From positions 135,962,549-136,026,548 of the forward strand of contig OZ026515.1 of the NCBI GenBank assembly GCA_964019695.1: a DNA stretch of 64,000 nt, in the 5' to 3' direction. Under the pieces are notes generated by a model. It did no database searches. It was given only the letters and a program-made list of their open reading frames with translations, and was not told the DNA's origin. A program made the position numbers and the translations under genes. Positions 43,513-56,805 of this stretch are shown here, piece after piece. The stretch's first letter is position 1; each line of letters opens with the position of its first letter. Source of the DNA: Loripinus fragilis. Taxonomy: Eukaryota; Mollusca; Bivalvia; Lucinida; Lucinidae.

Positions 43513-45346
43513 CTGTTCAAGCAATAAAGGTCGTGTAATGTATACTCGATATGTCTGTTCAAAATGTTAATGATTGAGGCCCACTTGCTGGTAAAGTATT
43601 GTGAATGCCATCTATGGGTAAAAGTGCTTTGAGAATATACCTGGCTTCAGTCTTTATTGGAATGATCTACCACAGAAATTCTAGACCACAGAATGTCAGC
43701 ACCTAATACTAAGTAGGGCATGATAAAATGCATATTTGTTTTTGCCCCAAATTCCAAATGCCAGTTATATTAGCAATTTATCATGCATATATTGGTTCTT
43801 CTAAAAGTATTTAGAATATATGACATATAAGCTTAAACTGGTTCTGCTAAAATTGAAAAAAAAAAACTTAGATGTTAGGATATTTGAATTTTCCATACTG
43901 CCACTCGTAGAAGAAGATTTAAGATATCTGAGCAAGTATATGTTTGATTGGATGAATGGATTCTGCCTGTCAGGTTTTAAAAAGTCAAATGGCAGGTCAC
44001 TTATTAAGTTTTCTATTATACATCTATCAATAATTCAGCTCACGAACTCATCGTTTTATTGTTGGCAAATTCATCACTCCATATCAAACATGGCAATGCC
44101 TATGCCAATTAATTTATTGCACTAACACACCAATAATACATGGTCATGGCACAGGATATGTAAATTAACATGAAGCAATATAACTCCAGGCATTTTTGCA
44201 AAAAATAAGCGAGTAATGTTGTGAGGAATTAATCATTCAAAATTAAAGCAATGGTTCTCGCATATAAAGAATAGCTTAACTGAATTTAATCAAGCATAGC
44301 TTAACTTAATATAATCAAGCATAGCCTAACTGAATTTAATCAGCAATTTTACATAAATGCCATAGTTCTATCAAGTAAATCATGCAAATATTCTCTGCTC
44401 TTAAAACAGCAAGAATTAGATACATTTATTCACTTGTGCCTAAATTCTGTAATTGTAAAAAACTTCCACAAAACGTCTACATGCAGTGTGTTCCAGTAAA
44501 AATGTTGTTCATTTTCAATTTAACAGTTTGCAAACTGTGCAGATCCTGTTATGTCTAAGAACACCAGTGTACATATATCTACCGTTTTATTGTTAGATTA
44601 TGAGCATTGACACTCAGTGTTGCCGGAACTGATCTATCTGATCTTCAACATATAACATCTATGTAATGGGCACGTGTTTAAATTGTGTAAATGTTTTTGC
44701 AATAAATCAAACTAGAACTATTAAGAATGGCAGAATATCATTCTTGTTCTTATAACGTAATATTATCTATCCATTGTTGTCCTAAGTCTTCATTAGGAGC
44801 ACATTTTTCTTATATTGTAGGTTCTCTCTATTTCATAAGGATCCGTTTTTCCAGATTATTTAGACCTGCAGTTCTCCTTGTCTGATGGGAGTCTCCGCTG
44901 TGTGATCTAATGGTAACATAGACCAGTGATATCTTAATTTGGACGGTTATGACGTATCAGAATGGGCAAATACTAAGGCTGATTTTAGTCTTGACAGAGC
45001 ATGCATATGCTTTCGTAGGCTATGCCACCAGGAAGCCCCTATAATCAGAGTAAGAACGCCATTAGTCATTGCCTAAAACATACTTCTTAAAATTTAATCT
45101 TAAATGTTTGCATGCTTAGTAATATTTTATACTTTTCTTCCCTCTGCTGACTTTTTTTTCAAATTTAACTCCTTTTTCAAAAAGATCTTTCATTGATACT
45201 ATTAGAATTTCAAACAGTTTTGATTCAGATCTACTGACGTTCTGTCTTTTCTGGTCTAGGTCAAAACTGTTTGTTAAGGTTATCAGCAGTTCAAACTGTT
45301 TGAAAGATTATCAGCATACAAAAATGACACAACTAGCATGGAAACA
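43513..45346. other. SQOR intron, mostly unassigned
   Basis: It contains a short 28-bp tandem array (44277-44345). An open frame at 43820-44125 (+) was examined and has no recognisable domain. Confidence 0.4.
44277..44345. repeat. 28-bp tandem repeat, about 2.5 copies
   Basis: The unit ATAGCTTAACTGAATTTAAT plus CAAGC is repeated with small changes. Confidence 0.75.
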
Positions 45347-45975
<629 letters not shown>

Positions 45976-46111
45976 TTATCTATACCATATGTGTGTACCC
46001 AATACGGCAACTGGTATTTAACACACATGAATTAGGCCTTTCTTTAAAGGTAAATTTACTAATATTCTGGATAAGCAGGCCTTCAGACAAGAGAGCTAAG
46101 TTATTTATCAA

Positions 46112-46240
46112 CCAAAACATATGTTGTGGGTTATCAAAAGAACAATTTCTATCTATCTCTTCATAATCCCAAACCCTCTTCCGAGTATTATTGGGAATTT
46201 CAATGAGATGGTTCATTCAGCACCCAAAACATATGTTTTA
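46112..46240. mobile_element. family P1 palindrome, interrupted copy 4
   Basis: ACCAAAACATATGTTGTGGGT...TCAAAAGAAC at the left and AATGAGATGGTTCATTCAGCACCCAAAACATATGTTTT at the right are P1 halves. They are separated by about 50 bp of unrelated sequence. Confidence 0.6.
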
Positions 46241-46795
46241 ACTAGTCAATAAGATGATTTTTACAATTAAAAGCATAAAAAGTTCCATTACCTGGACCTA
46301 TGGCCAGTTGTCGAGTTTTCTGTATTATCCCTCTACACCTTCCAAACTTAGTGTTTGAATGTCCAAGGTATTCTGAATTCACAACTATAATGTTGATGTA
46401 CTGACAGACTTTTGCGTACCAGATTTGACAAAGTTGTCATTTAGTCTCCATTTAGTATACTAATGATCACTAAGGCCTAAATGAAATATATATGTTGTTC
46501 CTGTTGCATACCAACAAAATTTAGGGTAGGTAGGTAGGGAAATTATTAAAAAAAATATATAACATTTAACAAAGAAAATCGTGACAAAATCTGAAAAAGT
46601 GCCCGTTTTAGGTATTTTTTCTCCAAAGACCATTTTAATGTTTAGGGTAGTGTTTAAAAAATAGGGTAGGTAGGCCAACAGGAACCACTCATACATTTCA
46701 TTTAAGCCTAATCTGACTTCCATACTTACTGTAGACTTATTTATTATGGTATAAAACTACATATTTGACATGAAATGGTTTGAAAATTGAGGATG

Positions 46796-46796
<1 letters not shown>
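46241..46796. other. SQOR intron sequence, nothing recognised
   Basis: An inverted pair around GGCCTAAATGAAATATATATG (46472) and CATTTCATTTAAGCCTAATC (46694) suggests another MITE of about 250 bp, containing TAGGGTAGGTAGG on both arms. Confidence 0.45.

Positions 46797-46829
<33 letters not shown>
46797..46829. repeat. (CT)n microsatellite
   Basis: An uninterrupted CT run of about 16 units inside an SQOR intron. Confidence 0.92.
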
Positions 46830-46833
<4 letters not shown>

Positions 46834-47723
46834 GATTTATAATTAAGAACATATCAATTAACGTCTACTGATACAATATGATATAATATATGTATTCAGA
46901 GTCACAAAATTTATTGGTGTGTATACCATTTCAATTGTTATAGTTTCGCCAGACATACTTTCTTTTGCTGTGCATTTTTTTTTCAAAAGGAAACTGTTTC
47001 ACTTTTTTCTGAATCCCATCATAGATAGAAAGCTTTTTTTTCAAGTCAAAGGCTATGAAGTCCATGAGGATACAAACAACATATATAATACGATGACATC
47101 CCAACAAAGACAGCAACATTGGGTTATTGATTTTATCTAGGCATCTCTATACCTGGAGAGGAAACCAAAGAATCTACAGCTTAAATGTTTTGAAAGTCAA
47201 TGTTTTCACTGGTGGCAGCTTTTTTAAAGCTGAAAATACACAAGTAGTACATTAAAGTTTTACCAAGGGCTTGTTTGTGAATCGTTAACCTAATTATTTA
47301 TTAAATTTATGCTGTTGATACCTAGAAATTATCTTAGTGAGACGGTCATTTTAAGCATTCAAAGCAAATTATTGTTGCATCTACTGGTCATAATCACTTA
47401 CTTTTGATGGGAAACACTGTAAATGATTCTTGTATGTATTTTACAGATCAACTCTGCTTAAAATAAACTAATGACAACATACAATTGTGGTCAAAACTCT
47501 CGTTTCATGTGTAATGCACTCACGAGGGATGGTTGTAATTTACTCAGCTGAACCACCAATCCTAGTCCAGATTTCCGCTGGTCAGGTCAGAACGTTATGT
47601 AAACAACATTCTAACATAATTATTTATATCAATTTATGTGACAATATGCAAACATGCTTAAAATTACATTTTGTTCGAAAACAATAGAATTGCGTTGATG
47701 TATCCCAATTGATTAAAGTATAC

Positions 47724-47832
47724 CTTCACTGTTTCGGTTTCCAAATCTTCTGTCTCTAGTTTTTGAAAGGTAGCCTCCCTCTTCGTATGGTCTATTGCTA
47801 CAAGACTCCTCTTATAATCTACAGCTATGTTC
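47724..47832 (-). CDS. SQOR: SQOR exon (109 nt)
   Basis: Acceptor TTCTTCCTAACAG, donor GTATAC, phase 2 in and 0 out. After a split Arg codon it reads NIAVDYKRSLVAIDHTKREA, then TFQKLE and ETETVK. It aligns with human [25 protein letters not shown]. The following exon begins YDFIHVPPP, matching YEMLHVTPP. This strand-turn region lies between the two nucleotide-fold halves. Confidence 0.95.
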
Positions 47833-47887
47833 CTGTTAGGAAGAAAAAAACATATCTTAACCATGTTGCGAGAATAAGCAACAATAG

Positions 47888-48155
47888 TATGTGAGTATGA
47901 TCTGGAAATACCACAATCACAAACTGCAGGCAAACCCATGGTACCATGAGGAATAGCCATACAACAATCTCTAGACACCAGGAAGACAAACTTAGTAAAG
48001 CATCGAGCTCTCTCTTCCTCATCAAGATGATTGCAAAACTAGAATGGACATAAAGTTACGTACAACAAAACGTAGAACAATTACAGACTCCCACAATGGG
48101 AGTAACAATAAAAAACAAGTCAACAACAACAGAACCACCGCCTTAAAATGGCCCA
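47888..48155 (+). mobile_element. RF-B repeat
   Basis: GTGAGTATGATCTGGAAATA, CCCATGGTACCATGAGGAAT, ATCAAGATGATTGCAAAACT and CAACAGAACCACCGCCTTAA. It is one of the cleaner 3' halves of the family. Confidence 0.75.
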
Positions 48156-48457
48156 GTTGTTTTCTAATATTGTAGGTTCTCACTATTTCTGAAGAACTTG
48201 TTTTTACTCAAACTAGTTCGTTCAGCTACAAAGACTAGCTGATCTTTTGACAAATTGAGTGGAGCAAATGTAGTTTCTGTTTTTATCTAAAAGGCAATAA
48301 TCAAAGGTCAGTAATATGGCATACGATGGCTTGTCTGCGTCTTTGATGTTTGCATACTACAACAGACTAGCCATCTCACAAGTTTTAATCTTTAGATTTG
48401 ATATATCTGCATTGTTTCACGAAGCTGTCACACTTTACATTTCTTAAATGGTGCTTT

Positions 48458-48643
48458 TGTTTGTTTGATTTGATTCTTTACGTCCCATCAACTATCTTTC
48501 AGTTATAAAGGGACGGGTCTTCCTGGGTTGAACCAGTACTAAGCTAGGATTAATGTTCTTGCTCAAGGACACAACGCAGTGACGCTGGTGAGGCTCGAAC
48601 CCACGGCCATTCGGTCTCGAGTCAAGCACTCTACCACTGAGCT
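48458..48643 (-). mobile_element. SINE family A, reverse orientation
   Basis: On the - strand: GCTCAGTGGTAGAGTGCTTG, GGGTTCGAGCC, CTTGAGCAAGAACATTAATC, then GGACGTAAAGAATCAAATCA. Both Pol III boxes are intact. It is intronic and sense with SQOR. Confidence 0.82.
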
Positions 48644-49739
48644 TAAATGGTGCGCAAGAAGAAATAAAGATAATATGGTATTTGTAGAAGAATTGGTAGA
48701 ATCTGAGAGAAACCTAAGAGTCTGTATGGCAAAACTGGTTTGATTTTTAAGCCGGATACAATAATAATAAATCACCAATTAGAAATCAGCAGGACAAAGG
48801 TGAAGTATCTGGATCATGAGAAAAGGGCATAAACACATCAGATTTGGTCTTATCGCATATCCGAAAAAAGCTCTAATAATCGCTCATTCTGGCGTGTCCA
48901 GAGAGACTAGATGTCTGAAAGTTGTTCGGAGTCTTCTTCAACTGGCATACTTTGTTATGCGAGAAGCGAAAGCCCTGGCGAGGTTATGCGTACATGCAGG
49001 CTCGTCGGAGCCTTCGACACACGCCCATATGATAAGAACAATCATCTCGTGTGCTGACCAATTTATAGTATTAATTTTTCATTGCGGGCCATTATTTTAT
49101 TTTATTATTCAGTACTATAATTTGAATAGTTAAAATTTCGAAACATTGTCAGAGCTCATTTATCTAGACTAGTCAGTCTCCTTGTTATCCAAATTAATTT
49201 GAGATGCAGTTTTCGCACAATGGGCTCAAAACTACAACAGGTATATACAGGTATACAGCAGTAAAGCGTTTCACAGGTGAATAAATACACTCCGTCTTAC
49301 CGATTTTTAAATGGAAATGTCCATGGGTGTGTCTTTGTTAAGAACCACCCAGTCTCTCTTAACTGGTCGGGATATAAAGACATGTATGTGATAACAAAGT
49401 ACAAGTAATGTGGTCCCTATCTGACTGTTGTCTAACCCAAACAAGAGAATGGTTAAAGATTTGAATGTATTTTTATCACACAGACCAGTATCATAAATTA
49501 CATATTTATAAGTGTTATCTACATCTATGTCTGTGCGTGCCGATTGCATCAAGAAATAATTAACAATGATTATTGTTTAGTCCTCATTTTCTCCAAAGCT
49601 GTATTATCCAGGGGGATGTATTCATACTATATTCTCTCATGTTAAATTCTGCCACCAGATTTGATATGTTTGTTTATTTAAAGAATGGTTTTCTGCATAT
49701 GCTTTAAGTACTATTACCATATCGAGTTGTCCAACCTAC
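48644..49739. other. SQOR intron sequence, nothing recognised
   Basis: Open frames at 48816-49133 (+) and 49307-49552 (-) were examined. Neither shows a domain or splice context. Confidence 0.4.
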
Positions 49740-49843
49740 CTTTTGTAAGTTAACTCGACAAGTTTGTCTGCATACTTCTTCACCCCAAAGATCAATCCAA
49801 GGGACGTTTTGAACATTATATTCGTCTGATCTCTGACACCTTG
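49740..49843 (-). CDS. SQOR: SQOR exon (104 nt)
   Basis: The exon lies between acceptor TTTCTTCAG and donor GTAGG, phase 0 in and 2 out. It encodes QGVRDQTNIMFKTSLGLIFG and VKKYADKLVELTYK(R). This corresponds to the human [30 protein letters not shown] region and contains the conserved [14 protein letters not shown] signature. Confidence 0.96.
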
Positions 49844-49911
49844 CTGAAGAAACACATGGTAAATGTTCTAAGTATTTCGAACACTGGGCGGATTGCTTGC
49901 CAAAACGCCTA

Positions 49912-49980
49912 AGCAAACAGCGCAGATCCAGATCAGAAGCAGTCTGATCAGGGTCTCCCTGTTTGCCACTCTGGCAAGCA
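49912..49980. repeat. palindrome family P3, copy 1
   Basis: CAGATCCAGATCAG, AAGCAGTCTGATCAG and flanking AGCAAACAG / CTGTTTGCCA form nested imperfect inverted repeats. A similar unit is at 56748-56805. Confidence 0.55.
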
Positions 49981-50588
49981 GTTAGTGAATTCCAGCCCTG
50001 AAAACCAACAATTTATTTGAGAACAAAAAGAGAAAAGTGTTCGAAATTTAAGAACATTTACTGAATTGCAATAGAAGGATTCATTTTTTGTAGAAATATA
50101 CAAGTAGATGTCCTGTTTCATTATGTAAGTGTACCTACATAGGGGCCCAATAGCTTCTCGAGATGGATCCGTACCAGTATTTCTAAGGAAACATATAGCC
50201 ACTTGTGATTTTCAAGAGGGTGGGGGTCCAGACCCTCTGCCCCCTCCTCCCCTTAGTTTTCTGAGAATAACATGTCTCCATATTAACACAAGCTCTTTAT
50301 TTGGTTACCTCCCTTTTTATTAACAAATTTATTTGCTATTCTATTAGAAGGGATATATTCTCGATTTATAACCTAGAACCCTATATGCGATATTGGGTTC
50401 GTGGTATAACATAAATAGCTTGGAAATCTTAATTTTAGTCAAATTTCCAGAAAAGTTGCATAATTGTGAAGGGAGCAAATGGTTTTTATAAACGTATCAC
50501 CAATGTTGGTACTTGTGTAATCTTAAGCTGACTATAAATGATGTCAGATCGTTTTGCCCAAGCAATATCCATACTCGTCAACAAATCA

Positions 50589-50792
<204 letters not shown>

Positions 50793-51691
50793 CTATAAGT
50801 AGACCATGCCTTAATGGGTGAAGAATACAAACAAACTATCCGAACATAAACTTGAAGATTGCCTTAAAGGTGAAGTACAAAGGAAACACCGCAATAAAAT
50901 TGTTATAAAATGAAGAAAACTACTAGCACTTGAATTATTTCCACAATCTGTTTTAAACAAAAAGAAATAATCATCACAGTATGATGTATCACTGTTTTGT
51001 TCCACAACCTAAAAAGACAGTGAAAAGGAGCACAGACACACTTTCCATTCGACACAAATAGTTTCATATTATTATTAGTGTTGGATGAAAAATGTTTACT
51101 TGCTCATCTGGAGCAATGTTCAATGTCAGTTTATGGTGTGGTCTGTTGCCCATCCTGCATTCACTATCCATCCATCATTAGCTTTTGATATTTTCAACAT
51201 CTTTTTCTGATCTGTAAGTCGGAATGAGCTTAAACATTCTGCAAGGAATTAGAGCAAGGTAGAGATTCAGAATTGCTAAACTGATTCTGAAAATTATAAA
51301 AGGACATCACTAATTGTTACTAGCTACTCGAACTTTACTGTTCTTTTACTGTTAGAAGGAGCAAGAAAAATACCTCGAATAGCTCCTTGCCCTGGTGGCC
51401 CCTACGGGAACTGTAGTTTTGTAAATTACATGTTTTAATGCTTATTTTATGGATTTCCTGTCAGAAAGAGCATAATATTATATATACTCTTGTTTTCTTA
51501 CATTTGATTGGAGTTAAATCAAAATGTACTTGGGATGTGTTCAACGTTTATTATTTAAAATTGTCTTATGAATTAAAATATGAATAAAACTAATGTGAAA
51601 TTGTTCAATTAATATGGAACTCTCAGGAAACAAAACAGAACAATAGCAAATTTCTCAGTGCAACAATGCTTGAAAAAGTAAGTGAGTAGTA
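50793..51691. other. SQOR intron, 3' part; a short exon is expected in 50793-59212
   Basis: Between this intron's exons the protein alignment lacks about 15-20 residues (the SYxYLIIAxGIQL block). I did not find them on the - strand. Confidence 0.4.
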
Positions 51692-51945
51692 GAAGTAAGT
51701 AAGGGTGCAAAGATCAGGAATCGATACCATCAAGTACCACACCTGACCCAGGATACCAATGGAAAAGTGATAATCTTACAGTTAGACACGACAAACAAGA
51801 GCCAAGAGGTCAGCCCTTTCCCAGCACGTGACCACAAAGTACATATAAACAGACGCGTACAAAGACATAGCAAACACAAGACAGAACAAAAACATAAAAG
51901 ATCCACAAAAGAAGTACCGCCTTGGAACGGTCAGTAAAATATTTG
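51692..51945 (+). mobile_element. RF-A repeat
   Basis: GTAAGTAAGGGTGCAAAGAT, ACCACACCTGACCCAGGATA, CCCTTTCCCAGCACGTGACC and GATCCACAAAAGAAGTACCG. It matches RF-A at 11083 except for its extreme ends. Confidence 0.75.
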
Positions 51946-52265
51946 TCTGGTGATTCGATCCCAGTTAATATGTTCAGCTCATCTCAATATTGTTTGTGAC
52001 CAGAATGCAGGAATCTGGAGTGGGTAAAAAAAGAAACGGTAAAAAGGAGAACACGTGAAAGAAAATTCGTACAAGGAAGTGTGAAGTTGAAAAAATGGTT
52101 CACTTACATATGTGAAAGGTGTCAGGACAAGGCACAGAAATAGATTTGATATAAGAAATTAAGTGTCCTAAGGGATTACTGAATCATGATATAGGAACTA
52201 TTGACAGAGAAAATGATCTACTGAGACCAAATTAACGCATAGAAATGTTAAAATAGTACTGTGAC

Positions 52266-52321
52266 AAAGTAAGTAAAGGTGCAAAGATCAGGAATCGATA
52301 CAATCAAGTACCACACTTGAA
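52266..52321 (+). mobile_element. RF-A 5' fragment, broken at a tandem array
   Basis: AAGTAAGTAAAGGTGCAAAG to AAGTACCACACTTGA, then the 45-bp array begins within 20 bp. Confidence 0.65.
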
Positions 52322-52337
52322 AAAAGTCAAGTATGAG

Positions 52338-52628
52338 TATATAGTAGCACTAAAACATAGTGGTTTATCAGTGTTAAAAAGTATATAGCAGTCCTAAAGC
52401 ATATTGGTTCATCAGTATTAAAAATATAAAACAGCTCTAAAGCATATTGGTTCATCAGTGTTAAAAATATATAGCAGCTCTAAAACATAGTGATTCATCA
52501 GTGTTAAAAGTATATAGAATCTCTAAAGCATAGTGGTTCATCAATGTTAAAAGATATATACCAGCTCTAAAGCATATTGGTTCATCAGTGTTAAAATATA
52601 TAGCAGCACTAGACCAAAGTGGTTCTGC
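52338..52628. repeat. 44-45-bp tandem array, about 6.5 copies
   Basis: The unit TATATAGCAGCTCTAAAGCA, TAGTGGTTCATCAGTGTTAAAAA repeats from 52338 with 5-15% differences. It is non-coding, in an SQOR intron. Confidence 0.9.
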
Positions 52629-55600
52629 TGAAATGGAAACAATAATGGATGAAGATTGCGGTATTTGTGCAATGGCATGTCTTTTTAGGGGGCCAAAAAT
52701 AGTAAGTGAGTATGATCAGGAAATACCACAATCACAAAGTTGGAAAACAACAGAGACAACTTACAGTAAGCTCGTGAGGCAAGCATAGCACAAAAAGAAA
52801 TGAAGGAAATAAAGAAAGTATTGTTCAACAAGAAATGCAGTCATTTGTGATTAAACAAAGATCTTATCAAAATAATTTGCTGAGATGCAAAATATATGCC
52901 AACAAGCATCTATGGAAAAGCAAAGTGACTACCAGAAAGAAATTATGAATAAATTGCGACCGTCACAAGAACGCAAAGAATCAGTTAAATTATCCAAACT
53001 AGAGCTAAGACCATAATTTAAATGGCGATAAACGAAAGTGGCCATAATTCTGGTACAGGTTTAATGGTTCACAAAAGCAAAATAGTAAGTGAGTATGACC
53101 AAGAAATACTACAATGACTTGTTAAAAACTGTCTGACATTGAAAAATATAGTCACTTGTAGAGCAAATCAGTTAGGGCAGCAGAGTCAGCAATATATACA
53201 AGGTGTCCCAGAAAAAAGAAACCCATTTGAATTCAATATTACTCCAGAACTATTCAACTGGTAAAAGTTTTATATACCAGTTTAGGTATATTATTCATCC
53301 ACATTTGTGTAAAATAACAGCTCACTGGTTTTAAATAATATGAGATGTTGCATAAAAATGAAGGCACTCTTTTTTCATATTCCCCCAGAAATGGAATTAT
53401 CACACATTTTCGTTGTGATAGATTTATTAGGACTTCATTTAATTAATTTAAATTACATTTGATGGACTTATTAAGTTGTTATATTTTCTTTAAATTTGAT
53501 ATTTTACACGTGATTTACATGACTTCACATGTTTTAAAAGTTTCTTTGTTTTAATAAGCATTGGTGAACATTTTGTGATGAATAAATGAGATAAAATGCC
53601 ATTCTATTCAAATGTACTTATTTAATCCATACTCCAATTCCTGGGGGATGAAAACAGGGTGCCTTCAGTAATGATGCAATATCTCAAAACCTAAGCAAGC
53701 ACTTAAGCTGTAATTTTACGCAAACATTGTCTGCTGTTGTACCTAAACACTTGTCTATAAAACTTCTTTACCAATTGAATAGAGTAATAATGAATGGTAC
53801 AAATGGTTTTCATTTTTGGGGGACACACTGTTGATTATCTCTGCGCAATGAAAACTTTGCTGAAGGACTCTAAAAATGCACCACCTGCTTAAATGCTAAT
53901 TTATGTCGAAAATTGGATATTTTCACTATGTGAAGAATAAATTGACGAGTTCTGTCACTTAGCTTGCACTCAACTAGAAAATCAAAACGCTGTGGCTTAT
54001 GATTGCCGTGACGTCACGATAATTCTGAGACAACTCAAATTCAAAAAGTCACAAAGTACCCATACCTTCCATAATGAACTTAAAAAAAAAATTTGAATCG
54101 ATGTTTGTTCTCGAAAGTAAAAGGAAAGACAAAATCAAATCATGAAGTTTTAGGCCTCTGGCAACATTAATTACGTCTACATGACGTCATTAATTTTGGC
54201 ATAATTGGCCGTTTATATCCGAAGGATCAGGAATAATCAAATTCTTTTTGTTGCCAACAGATACTCCTCAATCAGTTGCAAAAAAGACAAACGTATCGCG
54301 ACATGCGCGGACGTCACCCGTCTGTTATTGATGTTTGAAAATTTAAGACTGACGTTAGCAAAGAAACGCTGCGAGTGGGAGTGTAATAAAACGATCATTT
54401 CTGAAAACTTTTGTGTTTTATCATTTGTTAAGACATCTGGCTACCACCTAAAAGTGATTGTTTTCAAATTGAATTAAATGCACATTTGTCAGACGACAAT
54501 TGTTGAAAAACACTTACGTCGATTTTACGTCAGAATGAACAGCATGAGAAAATCGAAATCATGGCAAATCATGGTTCATTTTGCAAGAGGATAAAAATGA
54601 TAAAGAAAACATTCTCAAATCAATCATGTGGAAGAGACAGAGAATGTAAAATGGTGCGTTTTTAAAGCCCCTCAGTATATAAATTAGCATTAACATAAAG
54701 AGAATTATTGAAACAAACAAAAATCTATTGATTTCCAAAGGAAACCTAATAACTTCTCTTATTCATCTGATGTAAAGTGTAGAAAAGCTGGCTTTGTTAC
54801 ATACATTTACGAATAACCATGGAACAGACCAGCCAGTTAACTATTAGTAGGCCAGATTTAGCCTAAATTTAGCCTAAATTAGTCGCAGACCCTGAAGAAG
54901 GGCCCTTGACGAATCCATTCGTTCTTAATGGTTTAAGATTAGCTACCATTTCGGATATTGCACTCAATATTATGTACACGTATTCAAGTTCAGTCAGGTG
55001 GAGCCTTTACAGTGCAAGCCATTGTATTACTATTATAATAATAATAGCTCGTGATCTTCCATGAATCATATCAAATATTTAAAAGAGAGCCTATCAATCA
55101 TTTTTGCAACAAGGAAGTTCTCTGGTGCAAATAGGACGAACAGAGGAAACAGTTGTACTTGCCTACAACTAAATATACCTATACTTATTAGGGGAATTAC
55201 AGATTAATCCTTTGCAGACTGGAACCCCCTAAACAGGTGTTTTGGATGCCCCGATGAAATATAGCTAAATATACATGTCCTTATTTGGGGTCTAAGATCT
55301 GCTTTCAGATAACCCTTTGCAGACCGGAAACCCCTAAACGGATGTTTTGGCAGGAACCAGCGAGAACCAGATCAGGATCTGCAATGTTTGCTAAGAGAAA
55401 TTTGATCTTAAACAAGCCAATCATAAACATGGCAAAATGTTTTCTTAATTTTATAGACGAAACTATGATTTGATATCTAAATACCAAATTGGACTTAAAT
55501 CTCGCTTGCGTTAATGACTTTCGGCACCTGAATTCTATGAAGACTTGTTGGCTCTAATATTGTTTCAGCGCAGTTTATTTATATAATTTCCCATTATAAA

Positions 55601-55784
55601 AAGATTGGCTATAACACCAATGTATTGTAACAGACTGCGTGCTTGGTGGTTAATCAAATCACGGTTGGCAAATTTGTTTTCCCGTTTTATTGCACGTTGG
55701 TGGGTCTGACTTATAAATCTATGACGGTTCCGACTTAAAGACTTATCTATTGATGAAATGGTAGGGGCCTGATGCTTTAGCTGT
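52629..55784. other. SQOR intron, largely unassigned
   Basis: It holds RF-B scraps (GTGAGTATGATCAGGAAATA at 52707; GTGAGTATGACC at 53087). A duplicated block begins CAGACTGGAACCCCTAAAC-like at 55215 and 55320. No exon was recognised. Confidence 0.4.
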
Positions 55785-56130
55785 TGTCAGGCCCACCGGG
55801 GTTTACCTGTTGGATTGATTTCGTTTGCTCCGGTATTCAGTTTTATTTACTGTTGAGTCGTTATCTTTGCTTTATCTCCTTTTTATATCTTGATTTATAT
55901 GCTCTAGGAGATGATGCATTGATAACTTAGGGGTCTTGCATGCAATCCAACATCTATGTGTCTTGATCCACATCTGAACTAAGAGTGAGGTTGGGGCGCC
56001 GTGAAAATGGTTTAAGCCCTCCAGTAAAATATTATACTGACCGTTGCAAGACGATGCTTCTTTAATGGATCATTTATGTTATTTATGTCTTGTTTTGTTA
56101 TACTTTCGTGCGCGTCTGTTTATTGATGCC
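55785..56130 (-). mobile_element. RF-A repeat, reverse copy
   Basis: GTTGTCAGGCCCACC, GTTTACCTGTTGGATTGATTT, TCTCCTTTTTATATC, AGGAGATGATGCA, and GTGTCTTGATCCACATCTGA mirror 11290-11600. Confidence 0.75.
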
Positions 56131-56747
56131 TTGTAAATAAGGAAAAGATGTCGTAAAATTTGTCATCTGCTGCAGTTATGGTTGGCGCTTTAAGGATTAA
56201 CTCATTTTAGTCTACTTCACTTATGGGTCAGGTTTTTGTCCTAGTATAGCCACTTTAGACTTTTGTGTGTGTTGTGCAATATTTAGACTATATTTCGATG
56301 CCTTAAAAGTAATCGCAATATGAGCAATGAGAGAACAAATCACACTTTTCATTAGTCGAACCTGTGATGACAAATTGAATACCTAAACGTAAAGCACTTA
56401 CAGCTCATAATAAAGCAATCATGAACTTTGATTCAACAGTGATACCTACTGTCAGTATAAGGGTTAGCAAAACAAAATCACAAACAATGCTCTCCTTACC
56501 CTATCATAGTTCAGCTGCAGCCCAAGGCTCACCACAAGGAAACGATAGCTTAACTGAAAATATAGAAACAAAGTCGGTTATAGAACTAGAAACCTTTAAC
56601 TTGAAAAATGTAAATATTAAAAACAAAAACACAACTATTTACATCACGCAATAAAGTTTCATTCGAATGATGTTTAACTCTGTGTGCAGAACTATTTTAC
56701 AATTTGAGCCACAACATGAATTTCCAACACTATGGTATGTGCGACCA
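56131..56747. other. SQOR intron, nothing recognised
   Basis: A P4-like end (GTCATCTGCTGCAG ... GGCGCTTTAAGGATTAA) lies at about 56160-56205. Confidence 0.4.
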
Positions 56748-56805
56748 GCAAACGCTCAGACCAGCCTGCGCATACGCGCAGTCTGATCAGAGCCTTTGCT
56801 TGTCG
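56748..56805. repeat. palindrome family P3, copy 2
   Basis: AGCAAACGCTCAGACCAG and its near inverse CTGATCAGAGCCTTTGCT lie around a TGCGCATACGCGCA core. Confidence 0.65.
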
